Of a stretch of DNA of 64,000 nt, positions 39,677 to 51,559 are shown piece by piece (position 1 is the first letter of the stretch; every line of letters begins with the position of its first letter). The stretch covers positions 248,001-312,000 of the forward strand of contig NC_006038.1 in NCBI RefSeq assembly GCF_000002515.2. Reading direction: 5' to 3'. The position numbers and the translations under genes were made by a program. The DNA comes from Kluyveromyces lactis (taxonomy: Eukaryota; Ascomycota; Saccharomycetes; Saccharomycetales; Saccharomycetaceae). The notes under the pieces are model-generated. The model was not told where the DNA came from, made no database searches, and saw only the letters and a list, made by a program, of their open reading frames with translations.

Positions 39677-40663
39677 ATGAGTTTTGTATTGATTTTGTCG
39701 TTAGTGTTCGGAGGATGTTGTTCCAATGTGATTAGTTTCGAGCACATGGTGCAAGGCAGCAATATAAATTTGGGAAATATTGTTACATTCACTCAATTCG
39801 TGTCTGTGACGCTAATTCAGTTGCCCAATGCTTTGGACTTCTCTCACTTTCCGTTTAGGTTGCGACCTAGACACATTCCTCTTAAGATCCATATGTTAGC
39901 TGTGTTTTTGTTCTTTACCAGTTCAGTCGCCAATAACAGTGTGTTTAAATTTGACATTTCCGTTCCGATTCATATTATCATTAGATGTTCAGGTACCACT
40001 TTGACGATGATAATAGGTTGGGCTGTTTGTAATAAGAGGTACTCCAAACTTCAGGTGCAATCTGCCATCATTATGACGCTTGGTGCGATTGTCGCATCAT
40101 TATACCGTGACAAAGAATTTTCAATGGACAGTTTAAAGTTGAATACGGATTCAGTGGGTATGACCCAAAAATCTATGTTTGGTATCTTTGTTGTGCTAGT
40201 GGCCACTGCCTTGATGTCATTGTTGTCGTTGCTCAACGAATGGACGTATAACAAGTGCGGGAAACATTGGAAAGAAACTTTGTTCTATTCGCATTTCTTG
40301 GCTCTACCGTTGTTTATGTTGGGGTACACAAGGCTCAGAGACGAATTCAGAGACCTCTTAATTTCCTCAGACTCAATGGATATTCCTATTGTTAAATTAC
40401 CAATTGCTACGAAACTTTTCATGCTAATAGCTAATAACGTGACCCAGTTCATTTGTATCAAAGGTGTTAACATGCTAGCTAGTAACACGGATGCTTTGAC
40501 ACTTTCTGTCGTGCTTCTAGTGCGTAAATTTGTTAGTCTTTTACTCAGTGTCTACATCTACAAGAACGTCCTATCCGTGACTGCATACCTAGGGACCATC
40601 ACCGTGTTCCTGGGAGCTGGTTTGTATTCATATGGTTCGGTCAAAACTGCACTGCCTCGCTGA
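39677..40663 (+). CDS. MNN2-2: Golgi UDP-N-acetylglucosamine transporter (MNN2-2 / YEA4 family)
   Basis: Nucleotide-sugar transporter of the SLC35B4/Yea4 type that brings UDP-GlcNAc into the Golgi lumen in exchange for UMP. The product is 328 residues, the length I recall for the K. lactis transporter cloned from the mnn2-2 mutant; S. cerevisiae Yea4 is about 342. Around ten hydrophobic helices span the whole protein. Family blocks include FGGCCSNVISFEHMV near the start, SVPIHIIIRCSGTTLTMIIGW and LSVVLLVRKFVSLLLSVYIY. It follows GNT1 on the same strand, so transferase and donor supply are linked. Confidence 0.93.
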   Translation: MSFVLILSLVFGGCCSNVISFEHMVQGSNINLGNIVTFTQFVSVTLIQLPNALDFSHFPFRLRPRHIPLKIHMLAVFLFFTSSVANNSVFKFDISVPIHIIIRCSGTTLTMIIGWAVCNKRYSKLQVQSAIIMTLGAIVASLYRDKEFSMDSLKLNTDSVGMTQKSMFGIFVVLVATALMSLLSLLNEWTYNKCGKHWKETLFYSHFLALPLFMLGYTRLRDEFRDLLISSDSMDIPIVKLPIATKLFMLIANNVTQFICIKGVNMLASNTDALTLSVVLLVRKFVSLLLSVYIYKNVLSVTAYLGTITVFLGAGLYSYGSVKTALPR

Positions 40664-41198
40664 AACAATCCACGTCTGTATGATACTCGTTTCAGAATTT
40701 TTTTGATTTTCTGCCGGATATGGTTTCTCATCTTTACAATCGCATTCTTAATTATACCAGAACGTAATTCAATGATCCCAGTGACTCGTAACTCTTATAT
40801 GTCAATTTAAGCTTTAATTTATCATACACAAATTGAAACAGAGCTTTTGTACCGGCAGAAGTATTAACAATAAAATCTATTCAATGATATAGCTACCGAC
40901 AACAAACTAAATTCCAACCACTAGTCATCGGTGGGCTTATTCAATTTGAATTACTTTCAAAACTTTATCTTCCATAGATTATTTCCCTTCTTTGTATCAT
41001 AGATATCAGAAAATTAAAGCTTCGCAATGCATTTCAAACATATTTTTATATAGTATATCTTCAAATGGGTATAATACATCAAAATAAGTAAACCCCCTGG
41101 ACTAACTTCTGCCTATAGTCGTACAAAACTGGTACTGGTAACTTTAAGAATACGACATATACAGTTATTGAAGCGTCAAGGGAAGAAGCTCATTCACA
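40664..41198. other. Transporter/SKI2 intergenic region
   Basis: A 535-bp AT-rich spacer between two plus-strand genes. I saw no RNA gene, repeat or clear regulatory site in it. Confidence 0.4.
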
Positions 41199-44100
41199 AT
41201 GGCCGTCGAAATAAACTCTTTAGACGATCTTTTCGAATCCTTGAATAAACTAGACGTTTCCGACGTAAAAGAATTCCATGACAGACCTACCAAAGCTACT
41301 GTTGAATCGAACGAAATAGAAATTGATGAGATCTCGAAACGTTTCCTCAATTTATCCAATGTTTTAGATTGGAATTTGTTAGACCTTTTACAATCTATGC
41401 CGGACATGAATACATCAAATGAAATAAAACCAAATGCAGTGAAAAATAATAACACAGTATATTCAAGTTTTCTCCATTGCCCAGATCCAGTATCTAGAAC
41501 ATCATATCATTTCCACAGATTGGGAATTGACGGTAAGATAACCAGTTATGAGGAAAAAGTGAACATTGAAGATGTTGTTAATGCAAATTCGGCAAACTCT
41601 CTATCCTTGACAAGAAAAATCAACCATCAAGGTGATTTAATCCGTGGTACTACAAACCAATTACCATTTACACCAGGTGGTTTAGGACAGGATGTTGTGG
41701 AAACTACTTCTGAATCTCTGCAAATAAATGCAGAATCCGCAGGCAAACTACTACCAAGGGATAAATTTGGATTGTTTAATGTTCCCCCAGGATTGGAAAG
41801 GGGTATAGTCCCAAGAGTGGAAGCAGGCAGCAATGACGATGAAAAACAATTCGAAGAAATTGACAAACTTTCCAACCTTAACAATAGCCAAGAGAACAAA
41901 AAGGAGGTGGAAAAATTACGTGAACTTGAATATCAAAAAATGGCATCAACTGCTGTTGTTGATGAAGCTTTGGGAAGTTCTGAAATTGACAAGTTGTTGC
42001 CTGTAGATTTAAACTTTGCGAGGCATATCAGAACTTTCAATAACACTGCCGAAAAGGTTGAATGGGCTCATATGGTTGATTTAAATAGTAATATGGATAA
42101 TTTCAATGAATTGGTTCCAAACCCAGCAAGAACATGGCCATTTGAATTAGATACGTTTCAAAAGGAAGCAGTTTACCATTTAGAACAGGGCGACTCTGTA
42201 TTTGTTGCTGCCCATACATCAGCAGGTAAGACTGTTGTTGCCGAATACGCTATCGCAATGTCTAAAAGAAATATGACTAAAACTATCTACACTTCACCTA
42301 TCAAAGCCTTATCGAACCAAAAGTTCAGAGATTTTAAAGAAGATTTTGACGACGTCGATGTAGGTTTAATAACAGGGGATGTACAAATCAACCCAGAAGC
42401 AGACTGCTTGATTATGACCACCGAAATCTTAAGATCAATGTTATATCGAGGAGCAGATCTAATCAGAGACGTGGAATTTGTTATCTTTGATGAAGTTCAT
42501 TACGTGAATGATCAAACGCGTGGTGTGGTTTGGGAAGAAGTCATTATCATGCTTCCTCAACATGTTAAATTCATTCTACTATCGGCTACTGTTCCGAATA
42601 CTTTCGAATTTGCAAATTGGGTGGGTAGAACCAAACAAAAGAACATCTATGTCATATCCACCCCTAAACGACCTGTCCCACTAGAAATAAATATATGGGC
42701 AAAAAAGAAAGTAATACCAGTGATAAACGATAAAAGAGAGTTCTTACCCCAAAACTTCAGAGAACACAAGGAACTACTTACTGCCTCTTCAATCGGGTCT
42801 TCCAAAAACTCACCTAAAAACGGCAAACCTTCTGGAAATCAAAAAACAATTACAAAAGGGTCTAAAGGAGTTGGTGCCAAGGGATCTAATATGTCCACTT
42901 TCTATAAATATGACGGTGCTTCAAAAACTACTTGGTATGACCTACTTAAGAATTTGAGGGCGAATGACTTGCTTCCTGCTGTGGTCTTCGTTTTCAGTAA
43001 GAAGCGTTGTGAGGAATATGCTGATTCTATAGAAGCAGCCGATCTTTTAACGGCTAAAGAGAGATCAGCTATTCATATATTCATTGAAAAATCCATCTCT
43101 AGATTAAGAAAGGATGACAGAGAACTCCCACAAATAACGAAAATTAGATCACTTTTATCTCGAGGGATTGCTGTCCACCATGGTGGCCTTTTGCCCATAG
43201 TTAAAGAACTAATAGAAATTTTATTTGCTAAAGGTTTCGTGAAACTCTTGTTCGCAACAGAAACTTTCGCAATGGGCCTAAACTTACCAACAAGGACTGT
43301 TGTATTTAGCGAAATACAAAAGCATGATGGAGAAAAGAAGCGGTACCTCCTCCCGGGTGAATTCACCCAAATGGCTGGTAGAGCAGGACGTAGAGGTAAA
43401 GATAAAACAGGTACTGTCATAGTTATGTCCTATTCTAGACCGATCGATGAGGCCTCATTTAAAGATGTGAGTTTAGGCGTTCCAACACGCTTACAATCGC
43501 AGTTCAGGTTGACCTACAACATGATTTTAAATCTATTAAGGATTGAGGCATTAAGAGTTGAAGAAATGATCAAGTTTTCTTTCAGTGAAAACAGCAAAGA
43601 AACATTGAAGCCTGAGCAAGAGAAGGAGATTAAAGAATTACAGAGTAAAGTGGATTCAATAGATATCAGCGAGTTTTCGGAGGAGACTGTCAAAGAATAT
43701 GAATCAGTTCATAATTTGTTGACAGGATATCGTCAAGCTTGCGTAGACATTATATCTGAGATAGATGAAAGCAGGGAATTAGGAAAGAGACTATCCCGTG
43801 GACGCTTCATTTTCTATAGAAAGAATGATGGAAATCCTGTCTTAGGTTTAGTGACGAGAATCGATCCACCGAACGGTGTTTGTACTGTTCTGAGATTGAC
43901 AAAACCTATGCTACTTCACAATGAAAAGATCAATCGCTTACCTGTATTGTCATTCTTCGTGCAATACTCCCATTTACATTTGTCTACGTTTGGCAACACT
44001 CGTAAAATGCTTGACCTTGAAATAGAAGAGATTCCAATTTTCGATATAGAGATCATCTCCAAATTTGCATTCGCAGAATTCAATAATAAGCTCTCAAACG

Positions 44101-44977
44101 CTGACAAAAATGAACTTGAGACTTTGATAGTTGAATTCATATGTTATGTTTCCAGGACCGTCAGAAAGCTAATGAGGTCAGTATTGCTGCAAACCCTTCT
44201 TTAAAAGTTCAGCAATCCATTTTACAACGTCTGAAAATTGTCAAAGAGCTAAACAGCCTCAGCGTTCTCAAAGATACTAAGTTCGCAGACAAGTATGATG
44301 TCTTCCACGAACGTTTCGAGCTACAAAGCCAGATCAAAAACATATATCACATGATGTCTGAACAAAACTTAAATCTATTGCCTGATTATGAATCACGTTT
44401 GAGCGTTTTGAAAGAAACGGGATTTATCGATTATAATAACAATGTTCTGCTAAAGGGAAGAGTAGCCTGCGAGATTAACACGGGCTACGAGCTCGTACTA
44501 ACGGAATTGATTTTAGATAATTTCTTGGGTGACTTTGAGCCCGAGGAAATTGTCGCTCTTTTGTCAGCATTTGTGTACGAAGGTCGTACCAAAGACGAAG
44601 AACCACCTGCGATTACTCCAAGACTAGCTAAAGGTAAGGAAAAGATTAGAGAGATTTATGCCAAAGTGCAAGAAGTTTCAGAAAGATATCAAATTCCGGC
44701 TACACAAGAAGAAGCTGAATTTCTAGAAAAAAAGAGATTCGCATTGTTAAATGTGATCTATGAATGGGCCAGAGGTTTATCTTTCAAGGAAATTATGGAA
44801 ATGAGCGTAGAAGCTGAAGGTACTATTGTCAGAGTTATATCAAGATTGGACGAAGTCTGTCGTGAAGTCAGAAATGCTGCAGTAATTATTGGTAATTCAG
44901 TCTTACACCAGAAAATGACCCAGGCGCAAGAATTGATTAAGCGTGACATCGTTTTTGCTGCAAGTTTGTACTTATGA
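41199..44977 (+). CDS. SKI2: Ski complex RNA helicase Ski2, frame broken once
   Basis: DExH helicase of the Ski complex, which feeds mRNA to the cytoplasmic exosome for 3'-5' decay and limits double-stranded RNA viruses. The first frame (41199-44204) has PRDKFGLFNVPPGLERG near residue 185, Walker A AHTSAGKT (about 339), the DEVH box (about 431) and QMAGRAGRRG (about 724). The rest of the arch and the C-terminal DSHCT domain (EEIVALLSAFVYEGRTKDEE..) lie in a second frame that opens at 44135 and ends at 44977. The switch falls between 44135 and 44204 and corresponds to one missing base (or two extra). Together the parts are about 1250 residues, near the 1287 of S. cerevisiae Ski2. This is either a real mutation or a sequence error; no intron signals were found. 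Confidence 0.93.
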
Positions 44978-45079
44978 AAGAGAATGCGCGTTCATAACGT
45001 TTTCTTAATGCAGACATTGATATTTATTGTTAAATAGTTTATGTCAATAAAATTAATGTGGACCACTACAATCCAGATT

Positions 45080-45682
45080 TTATAACCCAAACAAGTTTCT
45101 TAATGTTGGTTTCGTTACCTCATTTTGAATAAACTCTCGTACGATGGCTTCGTTATTATAATGTGCCAAACATGCAATCACAATATTCAATACTTTCAAA
45201 TCTTGTTGAAAGAGTATTTTCTTTGACAATCGATTTTCTGGAATCGGTATACGTGCAATGCTTTGAAGATTATTCAACTCAAAAAACTTCTGCGTTATTT
45301 TCCCCAGTTGATGGTCCATCATTAGAGATTTTCGAAGTCCCGTGAAATGGTTCAAATTCCTTGTATTGAAAAGATTCTTTGCTGCTAGAAATTCCGATTT
45401 CAAAAGCTGTCGACCTTCCTCATTCATCTGTCGCAGACCAACTTCTTTATTTACACCCACACTTACCTTAAGTGGTTTTGTCACATATAAACACTTAATT
45501 AATTGGTCAATAGACGGTACCTTCATATCATCGTATTTATTCGTGTGTAAAGCCTGCAATATACGCTTTATTCTTTTATAATCTTGAACCCGATTTCTTT
45601 GTGGAAGTCCAGTCAGGTTTGTAACTGATTTATACAACGATCTCATACATGATAAAGTAGCTACTGCTGGCCGCCTAATCAT
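45080..45682 (-). CDS. CBS1: Mitochondrial COB translational activator Cbs1
   Basis: A 200-residue protein at the position of S. cerevisiae CBS1 (YDL069C, about 229 residues), with matching orientation relative to BDF and AFG2. Cbs1 is a mitochondrial protein needed to translate the mitochondrial cytochrome b mRNA. The N-terminus, MIRRPAVATLSCMRSLYKS, is basic and hydroxylated without acidic residues, as a matrix targeting signal should be. The rest is basic and helical with no recognised motif. The assignment rests mainly on synteny, length and the presequence, because the family evolves quickly. It is divergent from AFG2 over 236 bp. Confidence 0.8.
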   Translation of the reverse strand: MIRRPAVATLSCMRSLYKSVTNLTGLPQRNRVQDYKRIKRILQALHTNKYDDMKVPSIDQLIKCLYVTKPLKVSVGVNKEVGLRQMNEEGRQLLKSEFLAAKNLFNTRNLNHFTGLRKSLMMDHQLGKITQKFFELNNLQSIARIPIPENRLSKKILFQQDLKVLNIVIACLAHYNNEAIVREFIQNEVTKPTLRNLFGL

Positions 45683-45804
45683 CGCTCACAGTGTCTTGCA
45701 ACTGCTGTTTTTGAATTGGACTTCCCTTATAACTTGTGAATGCATCTGCGTATTCAAATTCTACATTTCGAACTTTTTCAATATTGAAAGGAAAAAGTTC
45801 GAAG

Positions 45805-45822
45805 CTCATCTCATCTCATCGC
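45805..45822 (-). promoter_or_regulatory. PAC element upstream of AFG2
   Basis: CTCATCTCATCTCATCGC reads GCGATGAG plus two more GATGAG-type units on the minus strand. It lies about 97 bp before the AFG2 ATG at 45919, inside what would be coding if the frame were extended to 45736, so it also supports the downstream start. Afg2 works in 60S maturation, consistent with PAC control. Confidence 0.75.
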
Positions 45823-45918
45823 AGTTCTCATCTTATTCATTTAAAGAGACATTACCTGAAGCAAATAAACAATAGAAGGATAGGTACGGGCCCTTTAAGA
45901 TCCATTCAAAGAGGAAGC

Positions 45919-48333
45919 ATGGCTACTAAAAGTAACTCTTCTAACAGTAAGAAGAAAACTGGTGTATCTTCTGGTGCATCTGAGGAAACAAAGACCAAGT
46001 TCAAACTACCACAACAATTCATTGTACGTCCAATTGACAACAATGCCGATAATGGTCAAGGGGTCATAGAGATTAATGCAGAGGTAATGAAATATCTTGA
46101 ATTGAAGAATGATAACTTTTGTATGATTTCAAGGGAGGGAGAAAAAGGTATCGTAGGTATTAGTAGGGCCCTCAAGGACGATTCCTCACAAACCAATGTC
46201 ATCAAAGTAGGCAAGGCTTTGCGTAGTGTTGGTAACTTACTACTGGGAGAAAGGGTAGAATTAAAAAAGGTATCAAAGCAACCGGAATATTTGAAAAGTG
46301 TTTCGGTGGGAACCGTGCAGCACCTGCAGATCTCTCCAGTACCTTTAAGCTTTGTGACGGAAATCGAGAACAGGTTCAATCAATCTGGGATTTTGATGCC
46401 CGGAATGATCTTTCGTTCTTTACAGTTGGATGAGAAGACTCTCGTTGATTTGATAATCTTTGACGTCAACCAATCATTAGAAGAGTTGCCTGATACCTAT
46501 GAAGCAGTCTTGCCAAACGTTCCACGTACCAGTGATAATTCTTTAATTTCCCCAGATTCGGTTAATAAGAGTTTCTCTAAATTGAGTTTGTCAGAACACG
46601 CTCAAGATATCGACAATAATTATTTATCCAGTCCAGGTTTGTTTAAGATGAAGGCTACAAATGTTTTTGTCACTGCTGAAAGTGAACCGTCATCGAAATA
46701 TGGGTTACCTCACCCAGTTTTATATAATGCTGTAGGTGGCCTTAAAAAGGAAACCTCCATTTTGAAGAGCACTGTAGAGTTTCCCTTACATCAACCTCAG
46801 TTATTTACAGATTTTGGTATCAATCCCCCTCGAGGGATACTTTTACATGGCCCTCCAGGTACCGGTAAGACCATGTTACTTAGATGCGTGGCAAATGAAA
46901 CCGATGCTCACATATTGACAATTAGTGGGCCATCGATAGTTTCAAAGTACTTGGGTGAGACGGAAGCCGCCTTAAGAGACATCTTCAACGAAGCGAAAAG
47001 ATATCAACCATCTATCATCTTTATTGATGAGATTGATTCCTTAGCTCCAAATAGAGCTAACGATGATTCTGGAGAAGTAGAAAGTAGAGTAGTAGCCACC
47101 CTTTTAACGCTAATGGATGGAATGGATGGCTCGGGAAGGCTTGCTGTCGTAGCGGCTACAAATAGACCTAATTCAATAGATCCTGCTCTAAGAAGACCAG
47201 GAAGGTTCGATCAAGAGATTGAAATCAGCATTCCAGATGTAGAAGCCAGACATGACATCCTCAGGAAACAGTTCAGCAGGATGTCAAAACAAAGGCAACT
47301 TCTTTCACCAGAGGATATCTCGAATATTGCGTCCAAGACACATGGTTATGTCGGAGCGGATTTGATTGCGTTATGTCGAGAGTCAGTAATGAAAACGATT
47401 CAAAGAGGACTAAATGAAAACATAGAAAGAGATGATTTAAAGGTAGGAATTAACGACGTTCTCGAAGCCATGGCAGATATCAGACCAAGTGCAATGAGAG
47501 AGATTTTCCTTGAAACCCCAAAGGTGTATTGGGACGATATTGGAGGCCAAGAGGAATTGAAACAAAAGATGAAGGAAATGATCCAATTGCCATTGGAGGC
47601 AGCAGAAACTTTTGCAAAACTTGGTGTTAGTGCTCCCAAAGGTGTCCTTTTATATGGTCCTCCTGGATGCTCTAAGACCTTAACAGCGAAAGCGCTAGCT
47701 ACTGAATCTGGCATTAACTTCTTGGCTGTCAAGGGCCCTGAGATCTTTAACAAGTACGTCGGTGAATCAGAAAGAGCCATAAGGGAAATATTCAGGAAGG
47801 CAAGAGCTGCCTCGCCGTCGATCATCTTCTTTGATGAAATTGACGCCTTATCTCCAGATAGAGATTCCGGGAGCGGTACTTCTGCGGCAAATCACGTTCT
47901 AACATCTTTACTTAATGAAATTGACGGTGTAGAAGAACTCAAAGGGGTCATAATCGTTGCAGCAACAAACAGACCTGATGAAATTGATCCTGCACTATTA
48001 CGTCCAGGAAGATTAGACAGACATATATACGTGGGTCCACCTTCTTACGATGCAAGATTACAGATTTTGCAAAAATGTACCAAGAAATTTAACATAGACA
48101 CAGCAATAGTTGATTTGAAAGCTCTTGCAGAATGTACAGATGGTTGTTCCGGTGCAGAAGTAGTTCTTTTGTGCCAGGAAGCCGGTCTAGCTGCTATCAT
48201 GGAAGACACAACTACTGACAAAGTTGAACAGCGACATTTTACAAAAGCCTTAGCAGGAATTTCAAGAGGTATCACTCCTGAAATGCTAGAGTATTATTCA
48301 GCTTTTGCAGCAAGAAGTGGAATATCAAAATAA
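45919..48333 (+). CDS. AFG2: AAA ATPase Afg2/Drg1 (60S maturation)
   Basis: Hexameric type II AAA ATPase that strips Rlp24 from cytoplasmic pre-60S particles. The 804-residue product matches S. cerevisiae Afg2 (about 780) from [15 protein letters not shown] onwards. D1 has Walker A GPPGTGKT at about residue 311 and Walker [11 protein letters not shown]2 has GPPGCSKT at about 580 and IIFFDEIDA. The Cys-Ser in the D2 Walker A replaces the usual Thr-Gly and is shared with S. cerevisiae, so it is a family trait and not a defect. The frame extends upstream to a GTG at 45736, but the first ATG is at 45919. Confidence 0.97.
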   Translation: MATKSNSSNSKKKTGVSSGASEETKTKFKLPQQFIVRPIDNNADNGQGVIEINAEVMKYLELKNDNFCMISREGEKGIVGISRALKDDSSQTNVIKVGKALRSVGNLLLGERVELKKVSKQPEYLKSVSVGTVQHLQISPVPLSFVTEIENRFNQSGILMPGMIFRSLQLDEKTLVDLIIFDVNQSLEELPDTYEAVLPNVPRTSDNSLISPDSVNKSFSKLSLSEHAQDIDNNYLSSPGLFKMKATNVFVTAESEPSSKYGLPHPVLYNAVGGLKKETSILKSTVEFPLHQPQLFTDFGINPPRGILLHGPPGTGKTMLLRCVANETDAHILTISGPSIVSKYLGETEAALRDIFNEAKRYQPSIIFIDEIDSLAPNRANDDSGEVESRVVATLLTLMDGMDGSGRLAVVAATNRPNSIDPALRRPGRFDQEIEISIPDVEARHDILRKQFSRMSKQRQLLSPEDISNIASKTHGYVGADLIALCRESVMKTIQRGLNENIERDDLKVGINDVLEAMADIRPSAMREIFLETPKVYWDDIGGQEELKQKMKEMIQLPLEAAETFAKLGVSAPKGVLLYGPPGCSKTLTAKALATESGINFLAVKGPEIFNKYVGESERAIREIFRKARAASPSIIFFDEIDALSPDRDSGSGTSAANHVLTSLLNEIDGVEELKGVIIVAATNRPDEIDPALLRPGRLDRHIYVGPPSYDARLQILQKCTKKFNIDTAIVDLKALAECTDGCSGAEVVLLCQEAGLAAIMEDTTTDKVEQRHFTKALAGISRGITPEMLEYYSAFAARSGISK

Positions 48334-48599
48334 GCTTTGCGCCCTCAGACACCAATGGCTCTTCCATGAATTGCAACGTCTTGTGTGTATTGCCAGAAGC
48401 GTAATGAATAGACATATCCGGGTAACTTTTTTCTCTAAGCAGTTCTTCCACTCATTATAATTAAGAAGGTAAATAATAAACCTTAAAGCATCTAAATTTA
48501 TACTTAGATAAACTGAAACCAGACACTTTGGCATCTGTCCGCAATCAATTGAGATTAGCAGACTGCCATATTGGATTAATTGACAGTATCAAGGGGGAA

Positions 48600-50519
48600 A
48601 TGGTCTCTAAGCTTGACGCGAAGCAATTCAAGAAACACAACAGAGATACATTCATCAATGCAGTTGAAACCTTACAAGACTGTTTGAAACCTGTGACACT
48701 AGTCGTCCAAGAAAGCATTTTGCCAATTTTAGACAGTTTGTTCACATTCAGCCAATTGAAAACTGCTACCCAAATTGAGAATGTTGTAAAATGTGATGAC
48801 GAGGCTGCCAATGTTCTTCAGTCATTAAAAGAAGATACAACATTGATATATCTGGTTGATGTACGAACAGAACTCAACATTAATGACATAATTTTGAACA
48901 CGATAAATGAGCTTCAGATATCTAAACCTAATGTGATTTCAGTTACATACAATGACAGAAGTGAAGAATTGGGGCTGGTACGAGATTATCTGCGAGAACT
49001 TGTTAGAGTGCCGCTAACATTGGTTAAGTGGCATGTGCTACCTACAGAAAGTTTGGATGAAAACATATTGGACTGCAAGTTGTTATTGACTTCAGAGGGA
49101 ATCAACATGTATTATCCGTCAGATCCGTATTTTAGAAGTGCATCTATCAATATTCTTCTTGATAACCTATCGAATGTTTTACTGTCAATTCTTGACAAAG
49201 AGAACATCACAATTTCGAAAAGTTTAGCATTAGGAGATAATAGCAGGCGGTTAGTGGATATTGTGAAACAACGGATGGCTATTAGAGATACTGCCGAGAC
49301 CCAGTTTATTAAAAACGCCAAATTTGGGAAATTAAAATCAGGGGAAAGGAACGACCTCATTGTGTTTGAACGAAGTGTCGATACCATTACTCCAATGATG
49401 GCAGATCTAACATATTCAGGAATCTTGTCTGAAGTGGATCAGATATCAAACGTTCCAAAGGATGGAGGCATATGGGACCTGTTGAAGTTTTTAAATTTTG
49501 GTGCGGTCGGTTCCAATCTCAACACACTAGCCAAAGATCTTCAATCTCAATACGAGTCACGCCACGCTGCAAATACGATATCCGAAATCAAAAACTTTGT
49601 AGACAACCTTGGTGATCTACAGAACAGGCAAGCATTATTAAAGCAACATACAGTACAAAGTTCAGAGTTAATGGAATATCTAAAGGATACAGATTTTAAG
49701 GATAAAATTGACTTCGAACATGGGGTTTATGCAGATCTGTTAGATTATTCTACCATAGTCAATACAATAACTGAAATGATGTGTTTTGACAAAAGTGAAC
49801 TCAGCATCCTTCGGCTATGTTGTTTATTTTCACAAATAAAACATGGGATCAGGGAGAAGGAGTTCAATTTGTTGCGTCAGGAATTGGTGGATACATTTGG
49901 AAACGAGATGATATTTAAACTGAATACTTTGGACAGATATAGACTATTCTCAAAAAAACATACTGATGGATTGAAAAATTATCAACTTATATGTAAGTCT
50001 TTCGATACTATACCAGATGTTGACATAGAACCTACAAAACCTCGAGATATGAATTATGCTTTTTCTGGAGTCGTTCCTATAGTGTCAAGACTACTACAGT
50101 CAATGTTTGATAGAAGTGTATTTGTGAAGAATAATAATTCAATCTTGCAATCATTTATCCATTCAAGAGAGCCAACTTTGGACAAACTGGAGCCATTAAT
50201 GAAAGAGTCACAAATACCCCTGGATGAAAGGCACTGGGTTAAAACCGAGGGAAAGATAATCGGAGACGTAAAAGATGAATCTGATCTAACGTTCTTAATT
50301 TTCATTGGAGGAATTACCCATGGTGAGATATCTACCATCAACTATTTAAAGGAAAAACTACGAGCCAAGAAGATAAGGAAAGAGTTCATCATTATTACCG
50401 ATGGAATCATCACCGGTAACGACATTTTTTCCTCATCTGGCATTCAAACATCTAAGAAGAAAAATGTCTTGACGGAACAGTTAGGCGACACCTTGATAAG
50501 TCAAAATCAAGGAAAATAG
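48600..50519 (+). CDS. VPS33: SM protein Vps33 (HOPS/CORVET)
   Basis: Sec1/Munc18-family protein that binds SNAREs and is the core of HOPS and CORVET in vacuolar fusion. The 639-residue product matches S. cerevisiae Vps33 (about 691) in VVQESILPILDSLFTF near the start, in the DLIVFERSVDTITPMMADLTYSGIL region of SM proteins, in LKFLNFGAVGSNLN and in IGGITHGEI near the end. The frame is open upstream to 48480 without any ATG. The ATG at 48600 places LVVQ about 33 residues in, close to the S. cerevisiae spacing, so it is chosen. Order after AFG2 is as in YLR397C/YLR396C. Confidence 0.94.
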   Translation: MVSKLDAKQFKKHNRDTFINAVETLQDCLKPVTLVVQESILPILDSLFTFSQLKTATQIENVVKCDDEAANVLQSLKEDTTLIYLVDVRTELNINDIILNTINELQISKPNVISVTYNDRSEELGLVRDYLRELVRVPLTLVKWHVLPTESLDENILDCKLLLTSEGINMYYPSDPYFRSASINILLDNLSNVLLSILDKENITISKSLALGDNSRRLVDIVKQRMAIRDTAETQFIKNAKFGKLKSGERNDLIVFERSVDTITPMMADLTYSGILSEVDQISNVPKDGGIWDLLKFLNFGAVGSNLNTLAKDLQSQYESRHAANTISEIKNFVDNLGDLQNRQALLKQHTVQSSELMEYLKDTDFKDKIDFEHGVYADLLDYSTIVNTITEMMCFDKSELSILRLCCLFSQIKHGIREKEFNLLRQELVDTFGNEMIFKLNTLDRYRLFSKKHTDGLKNYQLICKSFDTIPDVDIEPTKPRDMNYAFSGVVPIVSRLLQSMFDRSVFVKNNNSILQSFIHSREPTLDKLEPLMKESQIPLDERHWVKTEGKIIGDVKDESDLTFLIFIGGITHGEISTINYLKEKLRAKKIRKEFIIITDGIITGNDIFSSSGIQTSKKKNVLTEQLGDTLISQNQGK

Positions 50520-51376
50520 CTTGGCGTAATTAAATCATATATAGAAAGAATCATGAATTCAAGCATACTTATTTATCTTGCTTTTTTCTCTTAAAATTAA
50601 TAACTTATTATAAGTATTGTGTTTGTAAATTGATAAATATTTCATATTGCATTAAATCTTTCCATTATGAATATAAAAAATGAAACAGGATGAGACTGAC
50701 AAATATAGAGCCTCTCCAAACGTAATAAACCGTTATAAAGATCCATCTATGAACTATTGGAAAGATTTGAGTGGTAATTCATTTATTTTTTTTAGTAATA
50801 GTAGTAATGTTTTTTGTTTATTTTTTGAACGTCTTTTATCATATAGCGTAAGGTTCTATCGAATCTCTTAGGAATTACTTCCAGCGATAAGGTAACAAAC
50901 CAGAGAGTATTCCTATTTGCAAAATAAGATTGTTTAACAGAGACAATCACCTTCTTTGGAAATCGACAAAAGGTCACATGAAATCCTTAAGTCTTTGTTT
51001 AGTAACTCCTCCAAGAAAAAACAAACAGTCGAGATGCGGTATTGCTTCCACTCATGAATAATAATACTGATAGGAGAAGAAGTCATAATATGAGAACGTA
51101 TTAGCATGATAAAAGGGTACCGAATAAAAAAAAATACCATTAATGATTTTTAACCAATAATTCATCAGAATGACTGTTAATCTGTGTATGTGTTGACATA
51201 AATAGAGAAATAAAAGGTTGTGGGATGTTATAGTAACGATAGGTAATTGGGAGGAAAAAAAGGATCGAATACAATTCTCCGTATTATGGACACAGAGGTT
51301 TCAAACCTCATGGCCGCACACGAATATGTTGATTTAGATAGAAAAACACAAAGTATTGCGTTTTTTTATTCAGTCC
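50520..51376. other. VPS33/COX9 convergent intergenic region
   Basis: An 857-bp AT-rich convergent region. An ATG-initiated frame of 63 codons (50680-50871, beginning MKQDETDKYRASPN) is present but unrecognised and low in complexity at its end. No tRNA was found. Confidence 0.35.
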
Positions 51377-51559
51377 TTAGTTTTCAGCAGCCTTTTGTTC
51401 AGCCAACTTAGCGTAGTAAGCTTCTCTCTTGTTGATGATGTTCTTGTGGAAACCCCACCACCAATAGGAAGCCATAGCACCACCAATAGCGAAACCGATG
51501 GTGATATCGGCCAAGATTCTCTTTCTAATAGTACCAGTGATTGGAGCAATTGCAGACAT
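51377..51559 (-). CDS. COX9: Cytochrome c oxidase subunit VIIa (Cox9)
   Basis: Small inner-membrane subunit of complex IV. The 60-residue product matches S. cerevisiae Cox9 (59) closely: IAPITGTIRKRI at the start, then a single membrane helix ending MASYWWWGFHKN, then INKREAYYAKLAEQKAAEN. There is no cleaved presequence, as in the family. The start ATG is at 51559. It lies divergent from COX8, another nuclear subunit of the same complex, across about 1 kb. Confidence 0.97.
   Translation of the reverse strand: MSAIAPITGTIRKRILADITIGFAIGGAMASYWWWGFHKNIINKREAYYAKLAEQKAAEN

Noticed and set aside
47650-47690. Damaged Walker A (GPPGCSKT) in AFG2 D2
   Set aside because: S. cerevisiae Afg2 has the same residues, so it is a family feature.
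50680-50871. 63-codon ATG frame between VPS33 and COX9
   Set aside because: Unrecognised, with a Phe/Ser-rich end typical of AT-rich DNA; not enough support for a gene.
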